NCBI RefSeq assembly: GCF_030814995.1
Contig: NZ_JAUSVX010000009.1
Span: 278,023-342,022 of the forward strand
Source: Labrys wisconsinensis
Lineage (GTDB): Bacteria; Pseudomonadota; Alphaproteobacteria; Rhizobiales; Labraceae
Direction of reading: 5' to 3'
Length of the DNA: 64,000 bases
Below the pieces are notes generated by a model. That model was not told the origin of the DNA, ran no database searches, and saw only the letters and a list, made by a program, of their open reading frames with translations. Each line of letters starts with the position of its first letter. The first letter of the stretch is position 1. Positions 28,699 to 37,496 of the stretch are shown here, piece after piece. The position numbers and the translations under genes were made by a program.

Positions 28699-28760
28699 CG
28701 GGCGCGCCCTGTCCTGTTCGACCCCCACCCTTCATCCCTCCCCACAAGGGGGAGGGAGGG
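28653..28760. repeat. REP-type palindrome, family A, copy 2, overlapping a coding start
   Basis: The arms CCCCTCCCCCTTGTGG and CCACAAGGGGGAGGG match copy 1 at 26458-26604. The left arm and part of the loop form the first codons of the DppD-like gene. Confidence 0.75.
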
Positions 28761-28848
28761 CACAGGCGTCGCGTCGAGCTCCGACCACATGGCGTCTCGC
28801 CCCGCCGAACAGCCATACCTTTCCTCCGCTGCAGTCCTTCAGGGCGTC

Positions 28849-29763
28849 TCATCCCAGCAGCCCCGCTGCGCGCAGGATCGGGTCGATCCGTGCCGCCTCG
28901 GCCTCGTCGAGCGTGCGTTGCGGGCGCGCCATCACATTGGTGGCGATGATGCCGAGCCGGCGCATCGCGGTCTTGAAGCCGCCGACGCCGGCGGCGCCCG
29001 AACTGGTGCGCGGCAGGCCGACGAAGACGATCTCGAACAGGCGGCAGAGCCGCTCCTGCTCGGCCCGCGCCGCCGCCCAGTCGCCGCGGCGGGCGGCATC
29101 CCACAGGCGGACATAGCCGTGCGGGTCGACATTGCCGAGGCCGGGCACCACGCCGTGCGCACCGGCGGCCAGCGCGGAATCGACCACGATCTCCGAGCCG
29201 GTCATCAGGAAGATGTCGGGCCGGTCGGCGAGGTCGAGCAGCGCCATGCGGAAATTGCCGTCGTCACCGCTGGAATCCTTCAGGCCCGCGATCGTGCCCT
29301 CGCGGGCGAGCGCGACGACGCCGGCTCGGTCGAGCTTGACGTGGACGCAGACCGGGATGTCGTAGGCGACGACCGGCAGGTCGACCGCCGCCTTGACATA
29401 GCGGAAATGGTCGAGGATCTCCGGCTGGCTGGTGCGGGTGTAGAACGGCGCGGTGACGACCACGGCGTCGACGCCGATCGCCTTGGCCGCTCTGGCATGG
29501 GCGATGACCCGGTCGGTGGTCGGGTCGATCACCCCGGCCAGGATCCTGGCGCGGCCGTTCACCACCCGGACGGTGTGCTCGATGATGGCGCGCCGCGCCG
29601 CCTCGTCGTGGAACACCACCTCGCTGGTCGAGCCGAGCACGAACAGCCCGTGCACGCCGCCGGCGATCAGGTGCTCCAGCACGCGGGTGTAGGACGGGAA
29701 GTCCACGGTGAAGTCGTCGTTCAGCGGGACGACGACGGGGGGAATGACGCCGGAGAAGGTCAT
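28849..29763 (-). CDS. DapA-family (dihydrodipicolinate synthase / N-acetylneuraminate lyase) aldolase
   Basis: A 304-residue TIM-barrel aldolase. GVIPPVVVPLNDD opens the barrel, LGSTSEV (about 44-50) is the family's GTTGE-like loop, VVAYDIP (about 134-140) holds the active Tyr, and AGLKDSSGD (about 160-168) carries the Schiff-base lysine. The company of a Dpp-type importer and a FadR regulator suggests that it breaks down, rather than makes, its substrate (a keto acid lyase or dehydratase). It lies between the ATPase and permease genes of that importer. Confidence 0.85.
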   Translation of the reverse strand: MTFSGVIPPVVVPLNDDFTVDFPSYTRVLEHLIAGGVHGLFVLGSTSEVVFHDEAARRAIIEHTVRVVNGRARILAGVIDPTTDRVIAHARAAKAIGVDAVVVTAPFYTRTSQPEILDHFRYVKAAVDLPVVAYDIPVCVHVKLDRAGVVALAREGTIAGLKDSSGDDGNFRMALLDLADRPDIFLMTGSEIVVDSALAAGAHGVVPGLGNVDPHGYVRLWDAARRGDWAAARAEQERLCRLFEIVFVGLPRTSSGAAGVGGFKTAMRRLGIIATNVMARPQRTLDEAEAARIDPILRAAGLLG

Positions 29764-29782
29764 GGTCTGCCTGGGGTTGGGG

Positions 29783-30658
29783 TCAATGGAGGTCGGATCG
29801 GGGGTCGAAGGCGTCGCGCAGGCCGTCGCCGACGAAATTGATGGCGAGCACGGCCAGCACCAGCGCCGCGCCGGGGAACAGCCATTGCCAGGCATATTGC
29901 TCCAGCACGATGGTGCTGCGCGCCGCGTTCAGCATGTTGCCCCAGCTCGCCTCGGGCGGCGGCACGCCGAGGCCGAGGAAGGAGAGGCCGGCTTCGAGCA
30001 GGATGGCGTTGGCGACCTGCAGCGTCGCATAGACCACCAGGATGTCGATCGCGTTGGGCAGGCCGTGGCGCCAGAGCAGATGGCCGAGGCCGGCGCCCAT
30101 GCCGCGCGCGGCGACGACGAAGTCGCGCTCGCGCAGCTCCAGGAGCCGGGCCCGCACCATGCGCGCCAGCACCGGCCAGGACAGGAGCGCGATGACGACG
30201 ATGGTCGGGCTGATGCCCGACCCGGTGATCGAAGCGAGCACCAGGAGGAAGATCACCGGCGGCAGCGTCATGGCGAGGTCGACCAGGCGCATGGCGGCGG
30301 CGTCGACGAGGCGAGGACCGAAGGCCGACACCGCGCCGACGAGGAAGCCGATCAGGGTGGAAAGCGCCACCGAGCAGGCCGCTACCAGGAGCGAGATCCG
30401 CCCGCCCTGCATCACGCGGGCAAGCACGTCGCGGCCGACGCCGTCGGTTCCGAACCAGTGGCGCAGCGTCGGGCCCTTGTTCATGGCGACGAGGTCGATG
30501 TCGTTCGGCCGGTGGCCGAGCCAGAGCGGATAGGCCAGCACCAGGACCAGCAGCGGCACGATGATGGCGAGGCCCGCCAGCGCCGCGCCGTTGCCGGCGA
30601 AGCGGCGCAGGGCCCGGCCGGTCGGACCGTCGGGGCGCGGCGTTAGGCGCCAGGCCAT
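29783..30658 (-). CDS. Dpp/Opp-type ABC transporter permease (DppC-like)
   Basis: A 291-residue inner-membrane permease with about six helices. [20 protein letters not shown] (about 80-99) is the DppC signature. The coupling motif follows in [20 protein letters not shown], and [18 protein letters not shown] is near the end. It starts two bases after the stop of the DppB-like gene. Confidence 0.9.
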   Translation of the reverse strand: MAWRLTPRPDGPTGRALRRFAGNGAALAGLAIIVPLLVLVLAYPLWLGHRPNDIDLVAMNKGPTLRHWFGTDGVGRDVLARVMQGGRISLLVAACSVALSTLIGFLVGAVSAFGPRLVDAAAMRLVDLAMTLPPVIFLLVLASITGSGISPTIVVIALLSWPVLARMVRARLLELRERDFVVAARGMGAGLGHLLWRHGLPNAIDILVVYATLQVANAILLEAGLSFLGLGVPPPEASWGNMLNAARSTIVLEQYAWQWLFPGAALVLAVLAINFVGDGLRDAFDPRSDLH

Positions 30659-30659
30659 C

Positions 30660-31619
30660 TCAGGCGACCTTGATGCGCGGATCGATGGCGGCATAGGCAA
30701 TGTCCGTGACGAGGTTAGCCAGGATCACGCAGGCGCCGATGACCAGCGTCGCCCCCATGATCACGGGGTAGTCGCGGCTCTCCACCGCCTTGACCAGCAG
30801 GAGGCCCATGCCGGGCCAGTTGAACACGCTCTCGATGAAGATCGCCCCGCCGACGGCGATGCCGATGGTCGAGCCGATCAGGGTGACCACCGGCAGCAGG
30901 GCGTTGCGCAGGGCGTGCTTGAGGATGACCCAGCGCTCGCGCACGCCCTTGGCCCGGGCGGTGCGGACATAGTCCTGGCTCATCACTTCCAGCAGCGAGG
31001 CCCGCATGTAGCGCATGATCGGTGCCGCCTGGCCGATCGAGAGCAGCAGCGCCGGCAGGACGAGATGGGCGAGGACGTCGCCGGGGCCGGCGGCGCCCCC
31101 GGGCGTGGTCATGCCGCCGGCCGGGGCCCAGTGCAGCTTCACCGCGAAGAGATAGACGCCGATCAGCGCCGTGAGGAAGGCCGGGCTGGAAATGCCGACC
31201 AGGGCGAGCACGGAGAGCGAGACATCGGTGCCGGAATTGCGCCGCACCGCGCCGGCGATGCCGGCGAGGATGCCGACGACGATGGCGAGGCCGAGGGCCG
31301 CGCCCATCAGGAGCAGCGTCGGGCCGATCCGCGACAGCACCAGGCCGAGCACCGGCTCGCCGAAGCGCTGGAGCGAGAAGCCGAGATCGCCCGACAGGGC
31401 GCGGGCGAGCCAGGCGAGATATTGCACCGGCAGCGGCAGGTCGAGGCCGAGCCGGGTGCGCAGCGCCGCGACATCGGCCGGCGACATCGGCACGGTCGGG
31501 TTGATATAGGCGTCGGCCGGATCGCCCGGCGTCAGCCGCAGCAGCACGAAGACCAGCAGGCTGAGGGCGACCAGCATGGCCGCCCCGATCGCGAGGCGGC
31601 GGAGGCAGAAGCGCAGCAT
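30660..31619 (-). CDS. Dpp/Opp-type ABC transporter permease (DppB-like)
   Basis: A 319-residue permease. [20 protein letters not shown] is the typical first helix, [12 protein letters not shown] follows, and the coupling segment is [20 protein letters not shown]. It ends with [13 protein letters not shown], typical of DppB. It forms the membrane pore with the DppC-like protein. Confidence 0.92.
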   Translation of the reverse strand: MLRFCLRRLAIGAAMLVALSLLVFVLLRLTPGDPADAYINPTVPMSPADVAALRTRLGLDLPLPVQYLAWLARALSGDLGFSLQRFGEPVLGLVLSRIGPTLLLMGAALGLAIVVGILAGIAGAVRRNSGTDVSLSVLALVGISSPAFLTALIGVYLFAVKLHWAPAGGMTTPGGAAGPGDVLAHLVLPALLLSIGQAAPIMRYMRASLLEVMSQDYVRTARAKGVRERWVILKHALRNALLPVVTLIGSTIGIAVGGAIFIESVFNWPGMGLLLVKAVESRDYPVIMGATLVIGACVILANLVTDIAYAAIDPRIKVA

Positions 31620-31761
31620 GGCGTTTTCTCCGCGGCGGGTGGGGGACGTCGCCTGTTTGGGACTCGACAATTCCGTCAGGGGCGGGCTGGTCCCACGACT
31701 GTCCGGAAAAAGCTTCCTGTGCTCAGCGGCTGCAAAATTCTTCTTGAGGCGCAACCGCTTG

Positions 31762-31852
31762 CCGTCATGGACGGGCTTGTCCCGTCCATCCACGCGAACG
31801 CAACGCCGGCCGGTGTTCGCGTGGATGGGCGGATCAAGTCCGCCCATGACGG
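31762..31852. repeat. REP-type palindrome, family B
   Basis: The arm CCGTCATGGACGGGCTTGTC is answered by its near-complement ending in CGCCCATGACGG. The inner arms CATCCACGCGAAC / GTTCGCGTGGATG pair perfectly. The element lies between the binding-protein gene and the DppB-like gene. It may limit how much of the transcript extends into the permease genes. Confidence 0.75.
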
Positions 31853-31868
31853 TCGCGTTTCCTCGATC

Positions 31869-33449
31869 CTACTGCCCCACCGCCCATGTCTCCGGATGAG
31901 CCTGATACGGTCCGCCGCCGGGCGCCGGCGTCCAGACGAAGTTCTTGAGCTTCGTCGAGGCCACGCCGTAGCGCTTGGCGACCCACAGCGTCGCCCAGGG
32001 CAGCTGCGCATTCATCGCCTTGCAGACGTCGCGATAGCGGTCGGCGCGTTTGGCTTCGTCGGTCTCGGCCAGGGCTGCGTCGAAGGCGGCGCTCACCTCC
32101 GGCATTCGGATATGCAGGAAGTTGGCGCCGGCCGGCGGGATCTGCTTCTCGTTGAGGCCGACATTGAGGTTGCTGGGGTCCGGGCCGTTCTGCAGGCCGG
32201 CATAGACCAGCGGGAACTGGGCCGGGTCGGGCTTGGCGGCCATGATCGTGCCGTTATAGGTCGGGGTATCGACCGCCCGCGGCACGACGTTGATACCGAC
32301 CTGGCCGAGCATCGCCTGGATCGCCGCCAGGACATTGGTGGCCAGCGGCGTGTTGTAATAGGTCAGCACGGTGATCGGCTTGTCGCCGTTGAGCTTGTCC
32401 CAGCCCGCCTCCTGCAGCAGCTGGCGCGCCTTGTCGGGGTCGTAGGCATAGGGGTCGGCATCGGCCGGCACCAGGCGCTCGGCGACATAGCCGCAATTGG
32501 CCGGCGCCGCGGCGCCCTTGTAGAGGCTCTGGATGATGGCGTTGCGGTCGATGGCGTGCATCACCGCCTGGCGCACGCGCAGGTCCTTCCACAGCGGCAG
32601 CTCCTGGTTGAAGCCGAGATAGTTGACCACGTAGGAATTGCCCTCGATCACCCGGAAGCTGCCGGCGTCGGTCAGGGTGGGCACGTCGTCGGCGTCGACA
32701 TAGCTGAACTGGATCTCGCCGGCGCGCAGGGCCGCGACCGCCGCGGCGGTGTTGCCGAAATAGCGGTTGATGATCCGCGACACCGCCGGCTTGCCGCCGC
32801 GATAGTCGGGATTGGCGGCGAGCTCGACATATTGGTCGGTGACATAGCGGCCGAACTTGAACGGCCCGGTGCCGATCGGCGTGGTCGACCACCAGGCGTT
32901 CTTGGCCAGCGCATCGGGCGCGATGCCGGCCAGCGCGTGCTGCGGCAGCATCATCACCTTGGTCAGGACGTCGAGCAGGCCGGAGCTCGGCTTGGAAAGC
33001 TTGAGCACCACCGTCCGCTCGTCCGGCGTCTCGACCGCGGCGATGGCGGCGAGGCGCGCGGCGAACACGGTGCCGCTCGTGCCCTGCTTGGCGAGCTCGA
33101 TGGTGAACTTCGCGTCCTTGGCCGTGAAGGGCTGGCCGTCGTGCCATTTGGCGTCGGCGAGGTGGAAGGTGTAGGCGAGCTGGTCGGGGCTCGTCTCGAA
33201 CCGGTCGGCCAGGACGCCGACGATCGTTTCCAGCTTGTCGTCATAGGCGACGAGCGGCTCGAAATAGAGGCTGAGCCAGGTGAAGCCGGCGGTGGCGGCC
33301 AGCGGGTTGAAATTGCCCTGGAAGCCGCCCGGCCCGACATCGAAGCCGCCGGTGATCACCGCCTCCTCGGCCCGCGCCGGGGCGCCGACGGCGGCGCCCA
33401 GCAGCGCGGCGCAGAGCGCGAACGCCGACGTCATGGTTCTCAAGCTCAT
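31869..33449 (-). CDS. Periplasmic solute-binding protein, family 5 (DppA/OppA type)
   Basis: A 526-residue binding protein. A Sec signal peptide (about 1-27, ending GAPARAEE) leads the mature family-5 fold. Hallmarks are LSLYFEPLVAYDDKLETIVG, YTFHLADAKWHDGQPFTAKD (about 91-110) and a repeated YDPDKARQLLQEAGW segment. It has no lipobox, as usual in Gram-negatives. It heads the cluster, so the ligand (peptide, opine or related) is captured here. The ligand cannot be named. Confidence 0.9.
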   Translation of the reverse strand: MSLRTMTSAFALCAALLGAAVGAPARAEEAVITGGFDVGPGGFQGNFNPLAATAGFTWLSLYFEPLVAYDDKLETIVGVLADRFETSPDQLAYTFHLADAKWHDGQPFTAKDAKFTIELAKQGTSGTVFAARLAAIAAVETPDERTVVLKLSKPSSGLLDVLTKVMMLPQHALAGIAPDALAKNAWWSTTPIGTGPFKFGRYVTDQYVELAANPDYRGGKPAVSRIINRYFGNTAAAVAALRAGEIQFSYVDADDVPTLTDAGSFRVIEGNSYVVNYLGFNQELPLWKDLRVRQAVMHAIDRNAIIQSLYKGAAAPANCGYVAERLVPADADPYAYDPDKARQLLQEAGWDKLNGDKPITVLTYYNTPLATNVLAAIQAMLGQVGINVVPRAVDTPTYNGTIMAAKPDPAQFPLVYAGLQNGPDPSNLNVGLNEKQIPPAGANFLHIRMPEVSAAFDAALAETDEAKRADRYRDVCKAMNAQLPWATLWVAKRYGVASTKLKNFVWTPAPGGGPYQAHPETWAVGQ

Positions 33450-33485
33450 GTCTCCCTCCCCTTTGTTGTCCTCGGAGCGGCCGCC

Positions 33486-34178
33486 TCAGCGCGCCAGCAC
33501 GCTCCGGATGCCCCGGTAGTGGCGTTCGAGCCTGTCACGCGCCCGGACGGCGTCGCGGGCGACGACGGCGTCGTAGATCTCCTCGTGGTCGCGCCAGGTG
33601 GCGATCGGGTCCGGGTTGCCCAGGCTGAAGAAGCCGGACGCCTTGTGGAAGGCGACCCAGAAGATCTCGATCAGCCGGTCGAGCACGCGGTTGCCGAGGC
33701 AGCGGAACAGCAGGCGGTGGAACTGCTGGTCCTCCTCCGGAAAGGCTTCGCCCCGCTCGGCCTTGGCGCGCATGGCATCGAGCGTCAGGCGCAGGGCCGC
33801 GAGGTCGGCTTCGCCGATGGCGGTGACGCAATCGGCGATCAGGCCGAATTCCAGCGTGCAGCGGATCTGCAGGACGTCGCCGACATCCCTGAGCTCGCGG
33901 CCGAGGCCGTAGGGCAGATGGTCGAGCAGGGGGTCGAAGGAGAAGTCGCGCACGAAGACGCCGATGCCGCGCCGCGTCTCGATGATGCCGACCGATTCCA
34001 GCGCCTTGATCGCCTCGCGCACCGAGTTGCGGCTGACCCCGAGCCGCTGGGCGAGCTCGCCCTCGGGCGGCAGCGCCGCGCCGGGCTTGAGCTGCGCCTC
34101 GTCGATATAGGCCTTGAGGCTCTCCTGCACCGAGACGTGCAGCAGCGGCGGCCGGTCGAGGCGCTTGATGGTGGGCAT
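33486..34178 (-). CDS. FadR-type GntR transcriptional regulator
   Basis: A 230-residue FadR-subfamily regulator. The winged helix has LPPEGELAQRLGVSRNSVREAIKALESVGI (about 37-66, in two runs). The helical FCD ligand domain follows, with Asp/His residues (DQQFHRLLF) for a metal or acid ligand. It directly precedes the binding-protein gene and is the probable regulator of the importer and lyase. Confidence 0.88.
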   Translation of the reverse strand: MPTIKRLDRPPLLHVSVQESLKAYIDEAQLKPGAALPPEGELAQRLGVSRNSVREAIKALESVGIIETRRGIGVFVRDFSFDPLLDHLPYGLGRELRDVGDVLQIRCTLEFGLIADCVTAIGEADLAALRLTLDAMRAKAERGEAFPEEDQQFHRLLFRCLGNRVLDRLIEIFWVAFHKASGFFSLGNPDPIATWRDHEEIYDAVVARDAVRARDRLERHYRGIRSVLAR

Positions 34179-34344
34179 GCCCGCTCCCGGAGAGGACGCC
34201 GGCCGAGCGCCGGCTCTGATGCGCACCCATATCCACTTGTAGGATATCCGTCAAGCTTGGGGAACGCACCATGCTGGCCGTGCAGCCTTGAAGTGACGCC
34301 TCCGCTCGCGCTAGGGCATGGGCACACCAAGCGGGACAACGCCC

Positions 34345-35085
34345 ATGCCCTCCTCCCTTCGTGGCCGCATCATCCTGGTCACCGGCGCCTCGCGCGGCAT
34401 CGGCCGCGCCGCGGCCCTGGCTCTCGCCGCCGAGGGTGCGACCGTGGTCGGCGTCGCCCGCACGCTCGCCGCCATGGACGGGCTGCAGGACGCGGCGAAG
34501 GCCGTCGGCGGCGACCTCTTCGCCGCCGCCGTCGACATGGCGGACGCGCCGCGGATCCACGAGCTCGCCGACCTCGTCGGCACCCGCTACGGCCGGCTCG
34601 ACGGGCTGTTCGGCAATGCCGGGCTGCTCGGCCCCAAGGCGCCGATCGGCGAAATGTCGGGCCGGGACTGGGATTATGCGATTTCGGTGAATCTGACTGC
34701 GAACTGGCATCTCCTGCACGAGTTCGACCCGCTGCTGCGCCGCTCCGACGCCGGCCGCGCCCTGTTCGTCACCTCGGGCGTCGCCTGGAAGCGCCACGCC
34801 GGCTGGACGCCCTATGCCGCCACCAAGGCGGGGCTGGAGGCCATGGTCGGCGTCTATGCCAACGAGGTGGCGGACACCCCGGTGCGCGCCAACCTGATCA
34901 GCCCCGGGCCGATCCGCACCGAGCTGCGGGTCGAGGCCTGGCCCGACGAGGACCCCGCGACCGTGCCGACGCCGGAGGAGCTGGCGCCCGCCATCGTCAT
35001 GCTGCTGTCGCCCGGCTTCACCGAGAACGGTGTCATCTACGACTATAGGGAGCACCGGGTGACTCGGCATCAGCCACCGGCCTGA
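34345..35085 (+). CDS. SDR-family oxidoreductase
   Basis: A 246-residue SDR. The NADP motif is VTGASRGIGRAAAL (about 11-24), the second motif GLFGNAGLLGPKAPIG replaces the usual NNAG, and catalytic YAATK lies near 160. It is divergent from the FadR regulator (about 165 bp gap), so it may belong to the same regulon. Substrate unknown. Confidence 0.85.
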   Translation: MPSSLRGRIILVTGASRGIGRAAALALAAEGATVVGVARTLAAMDGLQDAAKAVGGDLFAAAVDMADAPRIHELADLVGTRYGRLDGLFGNAGLLGPKAPIGEMSGRDWDYAISVNLTANWHLLHEFDPLLRRSDAGRALFVTSGVAWKRHAGWTPYAATKAGLEAMVGVYANEVADTPVRANLISPGPIRTELRVEAWPDEDPATVPTPEELAPAIVMLLSPGFTENGVIYDYREHRVTRHQPPA

Positions 35086-35163
35086 ACCACGGATTCACGC
35101 TTCCCGCAGCTTTGCCGGCGGGCCGCGGCCGCCCGTGCTAGTGTGCCCGGCAGGATCGGACCG

Positions 35164-35451
35164 ATGCTGCTGCGCGCCACCGCCCTCTTCCTGTTCGCCG
35201 TCCTCGCCGCGCCTGCGCTGGCGCAGACGCAGGATCGCGGCTGCGACATCGAGACCTCTTCCTATGTCGTGGTGAAGCCGCCGACCCCGCGGCCGCCGAC
35301 CGGCCCGGTCGTCGCCGTGCCGCAGACGCCCTGCCCGACGCTGCCGGACCAATGGGACGGCGCCGTCGGCCCGATCGGCGTCGGCATCGAGATCAAGCCG
35401 CCGCGCCGCGGGCATCGGCCGGCTGAGAGAGAGGCAGGGGTGACGGACTAA
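35164..35451 (+). CDS. Small exported proline-rich protein
   Basis: A 95-residue protein with a clear signal peptide (MLLRATALFLFAVLAAPALA). The short mature part is proline-rich (VVKPPTPRPPTGPVV) with two cysteines that could pair. No domain recognised. An in-frame GTG seven codons upstream is a weaker start. Confidence 0.55.
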   Translation: MLLRATALFLFAVLAAPALAQTQDRGCDIETSSYVVVKPPTPRPPTGPVVAVPQTPCPTLPDQWDGAVGPIGVGIEIKPPRRGHRPAEREAGVTD

Positions 35452-35571
35452 ACGGCGCAAAGGCATAGTCGGCCGCAGTGGACAGGCGGCCGACCTCCGC
35501 ATGACCATGTGATCGGCGGGCCGTTCACGCTGACGCTTAGGCCCTTCGTGGCGTTCGGGATAGGCCAAGAC

Positions 35572-36090
35572 ATGAGCCAGAAATTGCTCGGAGCAGCACG
35601 TCTTTTCGCGAGTCACTATCAGATCGTCATTTGCGACGATCCGAGGAAGATCGGCAGCGACTTCGCGAACTGGAAAGACGACAAAGGGAATCGAGGTTTT
35701 GCAGGGTCGCCGACGTTCCGCTCGGTAGGCACGGAAGCCGACCTCAACGACCACTGGGTAGAGTTGGTGCTGTCAGACGAACCGCCAGACCTTGAAGAGT
35801 GGCAGCGCGTCACCTGCGTCGATTTTCGTTCCGACAGCGGAGCCGTGTCCGTCATGTCGGTGATCGACGACGTGCCGCCCATCTCCGCCACTATTGGTCA
35901 GGGCGAGTACACCGCTTTTGTTGCCGCCCAGAATGTCGGGGTTGACCAACTGAGTCTGGCCGAAGAGCACGAACTGAGCGACGCGGAGCTGGCTGCTCGA
36001 AAAGATCTCGAATGGTACCGAATATTCCTGGTTGCTGGAAAGCCGCAAACCGTCGGGAGGATCGTTGACCGCACCGACGCAGCCGACTGA
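35572..36090 (+). CDS. ComJ-like protein next to a HigA-like antitoxin
   Basis: A 172-residue protein. Its pattern resembles ComJ-type nuclease inhibitors: SHYQIVICD near the start, then ANWKDDKGNRGFA, FRSVGTEA, a central RVTCVDFRSDSGAVSV, and GQGEYTAFVAAQNVG. The match is by eye and only moderate. The gene is visibly lower in G+C than its surroundings. It ends 22 bp before the HigA-like gene, so the two are probably cotranscribed. A role as immunity or antitoxin partner is an inference. Confidence 0.45.
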   Translation: MSQKLLGAARLFASHYQIVICDDPRKIGSDFANWKDDKGNRGFAGSPTFRSVGTEADLNDHWVELVLSDEPPDLEEWQRVTCVDFRSDSGAVSVMSVIDDVPPISATIGQGEYTAFVAAQNVGVDQLSLAEEHELSDAELAARKDLEWYRIFLVAGKPQTVGRIVDRTDAAD

Positions 36091-36112
36091 GTCTGGACTT
36101 GAGCCTGTTGCC

Positions 36113-36499
36113 ATGGATATTCGCCCGATCCGCTCCGACGAGGACCTCACGGCCGCTCTCCATGAGGTGGAAACCCTTTGGAGCGCCGAACCCGGTACTC
36201 CTGAGGCGGACAAGCTCGAGGTTCTGACCACCCTCATCGAAGCTTACGAGGCCAGGCATCACCCGATTCCCGAAGCGGACCCGATCGGTATGATTCGCTT
36301 CTTCATGGAAGAACTGGGCCATACCCAGACCGAATTGGCGGAACTGCTCGGCTCGAGGTCGCGGGCCTCGGAAGTCCTCAACCGCCGGCGTCCCCTGACA
36401 CTCCACCAGATCTACAGGCTCAACCGGGAATGGGGCATCCCCGCCGACGCCCTGGTCACCCCCTATCCTGTCTCGGAAATCGCGCGCAAACGTGCGTGA
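36113..36499 (+). CDS. HigA-like helix-turn-helix antitoxin without HigB
   Basis: A 128-residue protein of the HigA type. The N-terminal MDIRPIRSDEDLTAALHEVE and EPGTPEADKLEVL stretch is followed by an XRE-type HTH (HTQTELAELLGSRSRASEVL, about 63-82) and the family tail NRRRPLTLHQIYRL. HigA normally follows a RelE-fold HigB toxin. None is seen here: the upstream gene is the ComJ-like one. It may be an orphan antitoxin or a regulator of the pair. Confidence 0.75.
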   Translation: MDIRPIRSDEDLTAALHEVETLWSAEPGTPEADKLEVLTTLIEAYEARHHPIPEADPIGMIRFFMEELGHTQTELAELLGSRSRASEVLNRRRPLTLHQIYRLNREWGIPADALVTPYPVSEIARKRA

Positions 36500-36532
36500 C
36501 GATTGTGTGAGAAATGGTGCCGACGCCCACCG

Positions 36533-37402
36533 TCAAGCCAGCACGCCTTCTGGAAACGCGCCGAGGAGGTGGTCGACGAAAGCCCGGATCTTTGCGCTCG
36601 CGAGCCGGCGCGAGGCATGCAGCACCCAGAGTTCCGTGGGCGGGCCATGCTGGGTGCCCCAGCTCGTCAGGCGCCCGGCGGCGACGTCGGCTCCGACCAG
36701 GGATTGCGGAAGCAGGCCCGCGCCGGCGCCCGCGCGCACGGCATCCCGCACCATCAGCTGGGACGACAGGCGCAGCACCGGCTGCGGGGCGAGCGGCGCA
36801 CCGAAGCCCTCGACATGCCAGAGCGGCTCGGCCGGCGCGTTCGTGCGCACGACCGCGGGAAAGCCTCCCAGATTCTGGCCGCTCGGCGGCCCATGGGCCG
36901 GCGTGGCGACGACGATCTGGCGGTCCCTGAGGAAGCAGCGTCCCACCAGCGCGTCGTCGGCGCGCGGGTTGATGCGGATCACCGCGTCATATCCCTCCGC
37001 GACCAGATCCACCGGTCGGTCCTCCGCCGTCACCTCCAGCTGCACGTCGGGATAGCGGGTCGAGAAGGCGGCGGCGATCCGGCCCATGGCGATGTGGGAG
37101 AAGAGGATGGGCGCGCTGACCCGCAGGCGCCCGCGGGGCCGGTCGCGCCCGGCGCTCACCGCCTCTCCGGCCTCGTGGATTTCGCCCAGCAACCCCTCCG
37201 TACGGACGAGCAGGGCCGAGCCCTCCTCCGTTAGCCGAAGGACGCGCCCGCCCCGCTCGAACAGGCGGACACCGAGGCCGTCCTCCAGCTCGATGACCCG
37301 CCTGGACAGCGTGGCCTTGGGGCGGCCGGTCCTGCGGCTCGCCGCGCCGAAGCCGCCGTTCGAGGCCACCAGCACGAAATCGGAAAGCGCCGAAAGGTCC
37401 AT
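36533..37402 (-). CDS. LysR-family transcriptional regulator
   Basis: A 289-residue LysR protein. The N-terminal HTH (ALSDFVLVASNGGFGAASRR, about 4-23, then ATLSRRVIELEDGLGVRLFE) is followed by the periplasmic-binding-like effector domain. It is divergent from the quinone-oxidoreductase-like gene over a 94-bp gap containing two GGGAC...GTCTAT half-site-like stretches, and probably controls it. Confidence 0.9.
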   Translation of the reverse strand: MDLSALSDFVLVASNGGFGAASRRTGRPKATLSRRVIELEDGLGVRLFERGGRVLRLTEEGSALLVRTEGLLGEIHEAGEAVSAGRDRPRGRLRVSAPILFSHIAMGRIAAAFSTRYPDVQLEVTAEDRPVDLVAEGYDAVIRINPRADDALVGRCFLRDRQIVVATPAHGPPSGQNLGGFPAVVRTNAPAEPLWHVEGFGAPLAPQPVLRLSSQLMVRDAVRAGAGAGLLPQSLVGADVAAGRLTSWGTQHGPPTELWVLHASRRLASAKIRAFVDHLLGAFPEGVLA

Positions 37403-37496
37403 ATCCGTCTCATTTCCGGGACAAGCCGTCTATAGTTTCGATCTTAATCCGCACATTCGGGACGGTCTATGAGTCCTCATCGAAAGGAGCAAGACC

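Noticed and set aside
26458..28760. Repeated palindromes as a CRISPR or integron array
   Set aside because: The copies are large imperfect palindromes far apart with genes between them, typical of REP elements.
30561..35048. A 1495-codon open frame on the + strand across the importer genes
   Set aside because: It is antisense to five well-supported genes on the - strand. Its protein is Arg/Gly/Asp-rich with no domain, as expected for reverse frames in G+C-rich DNA.
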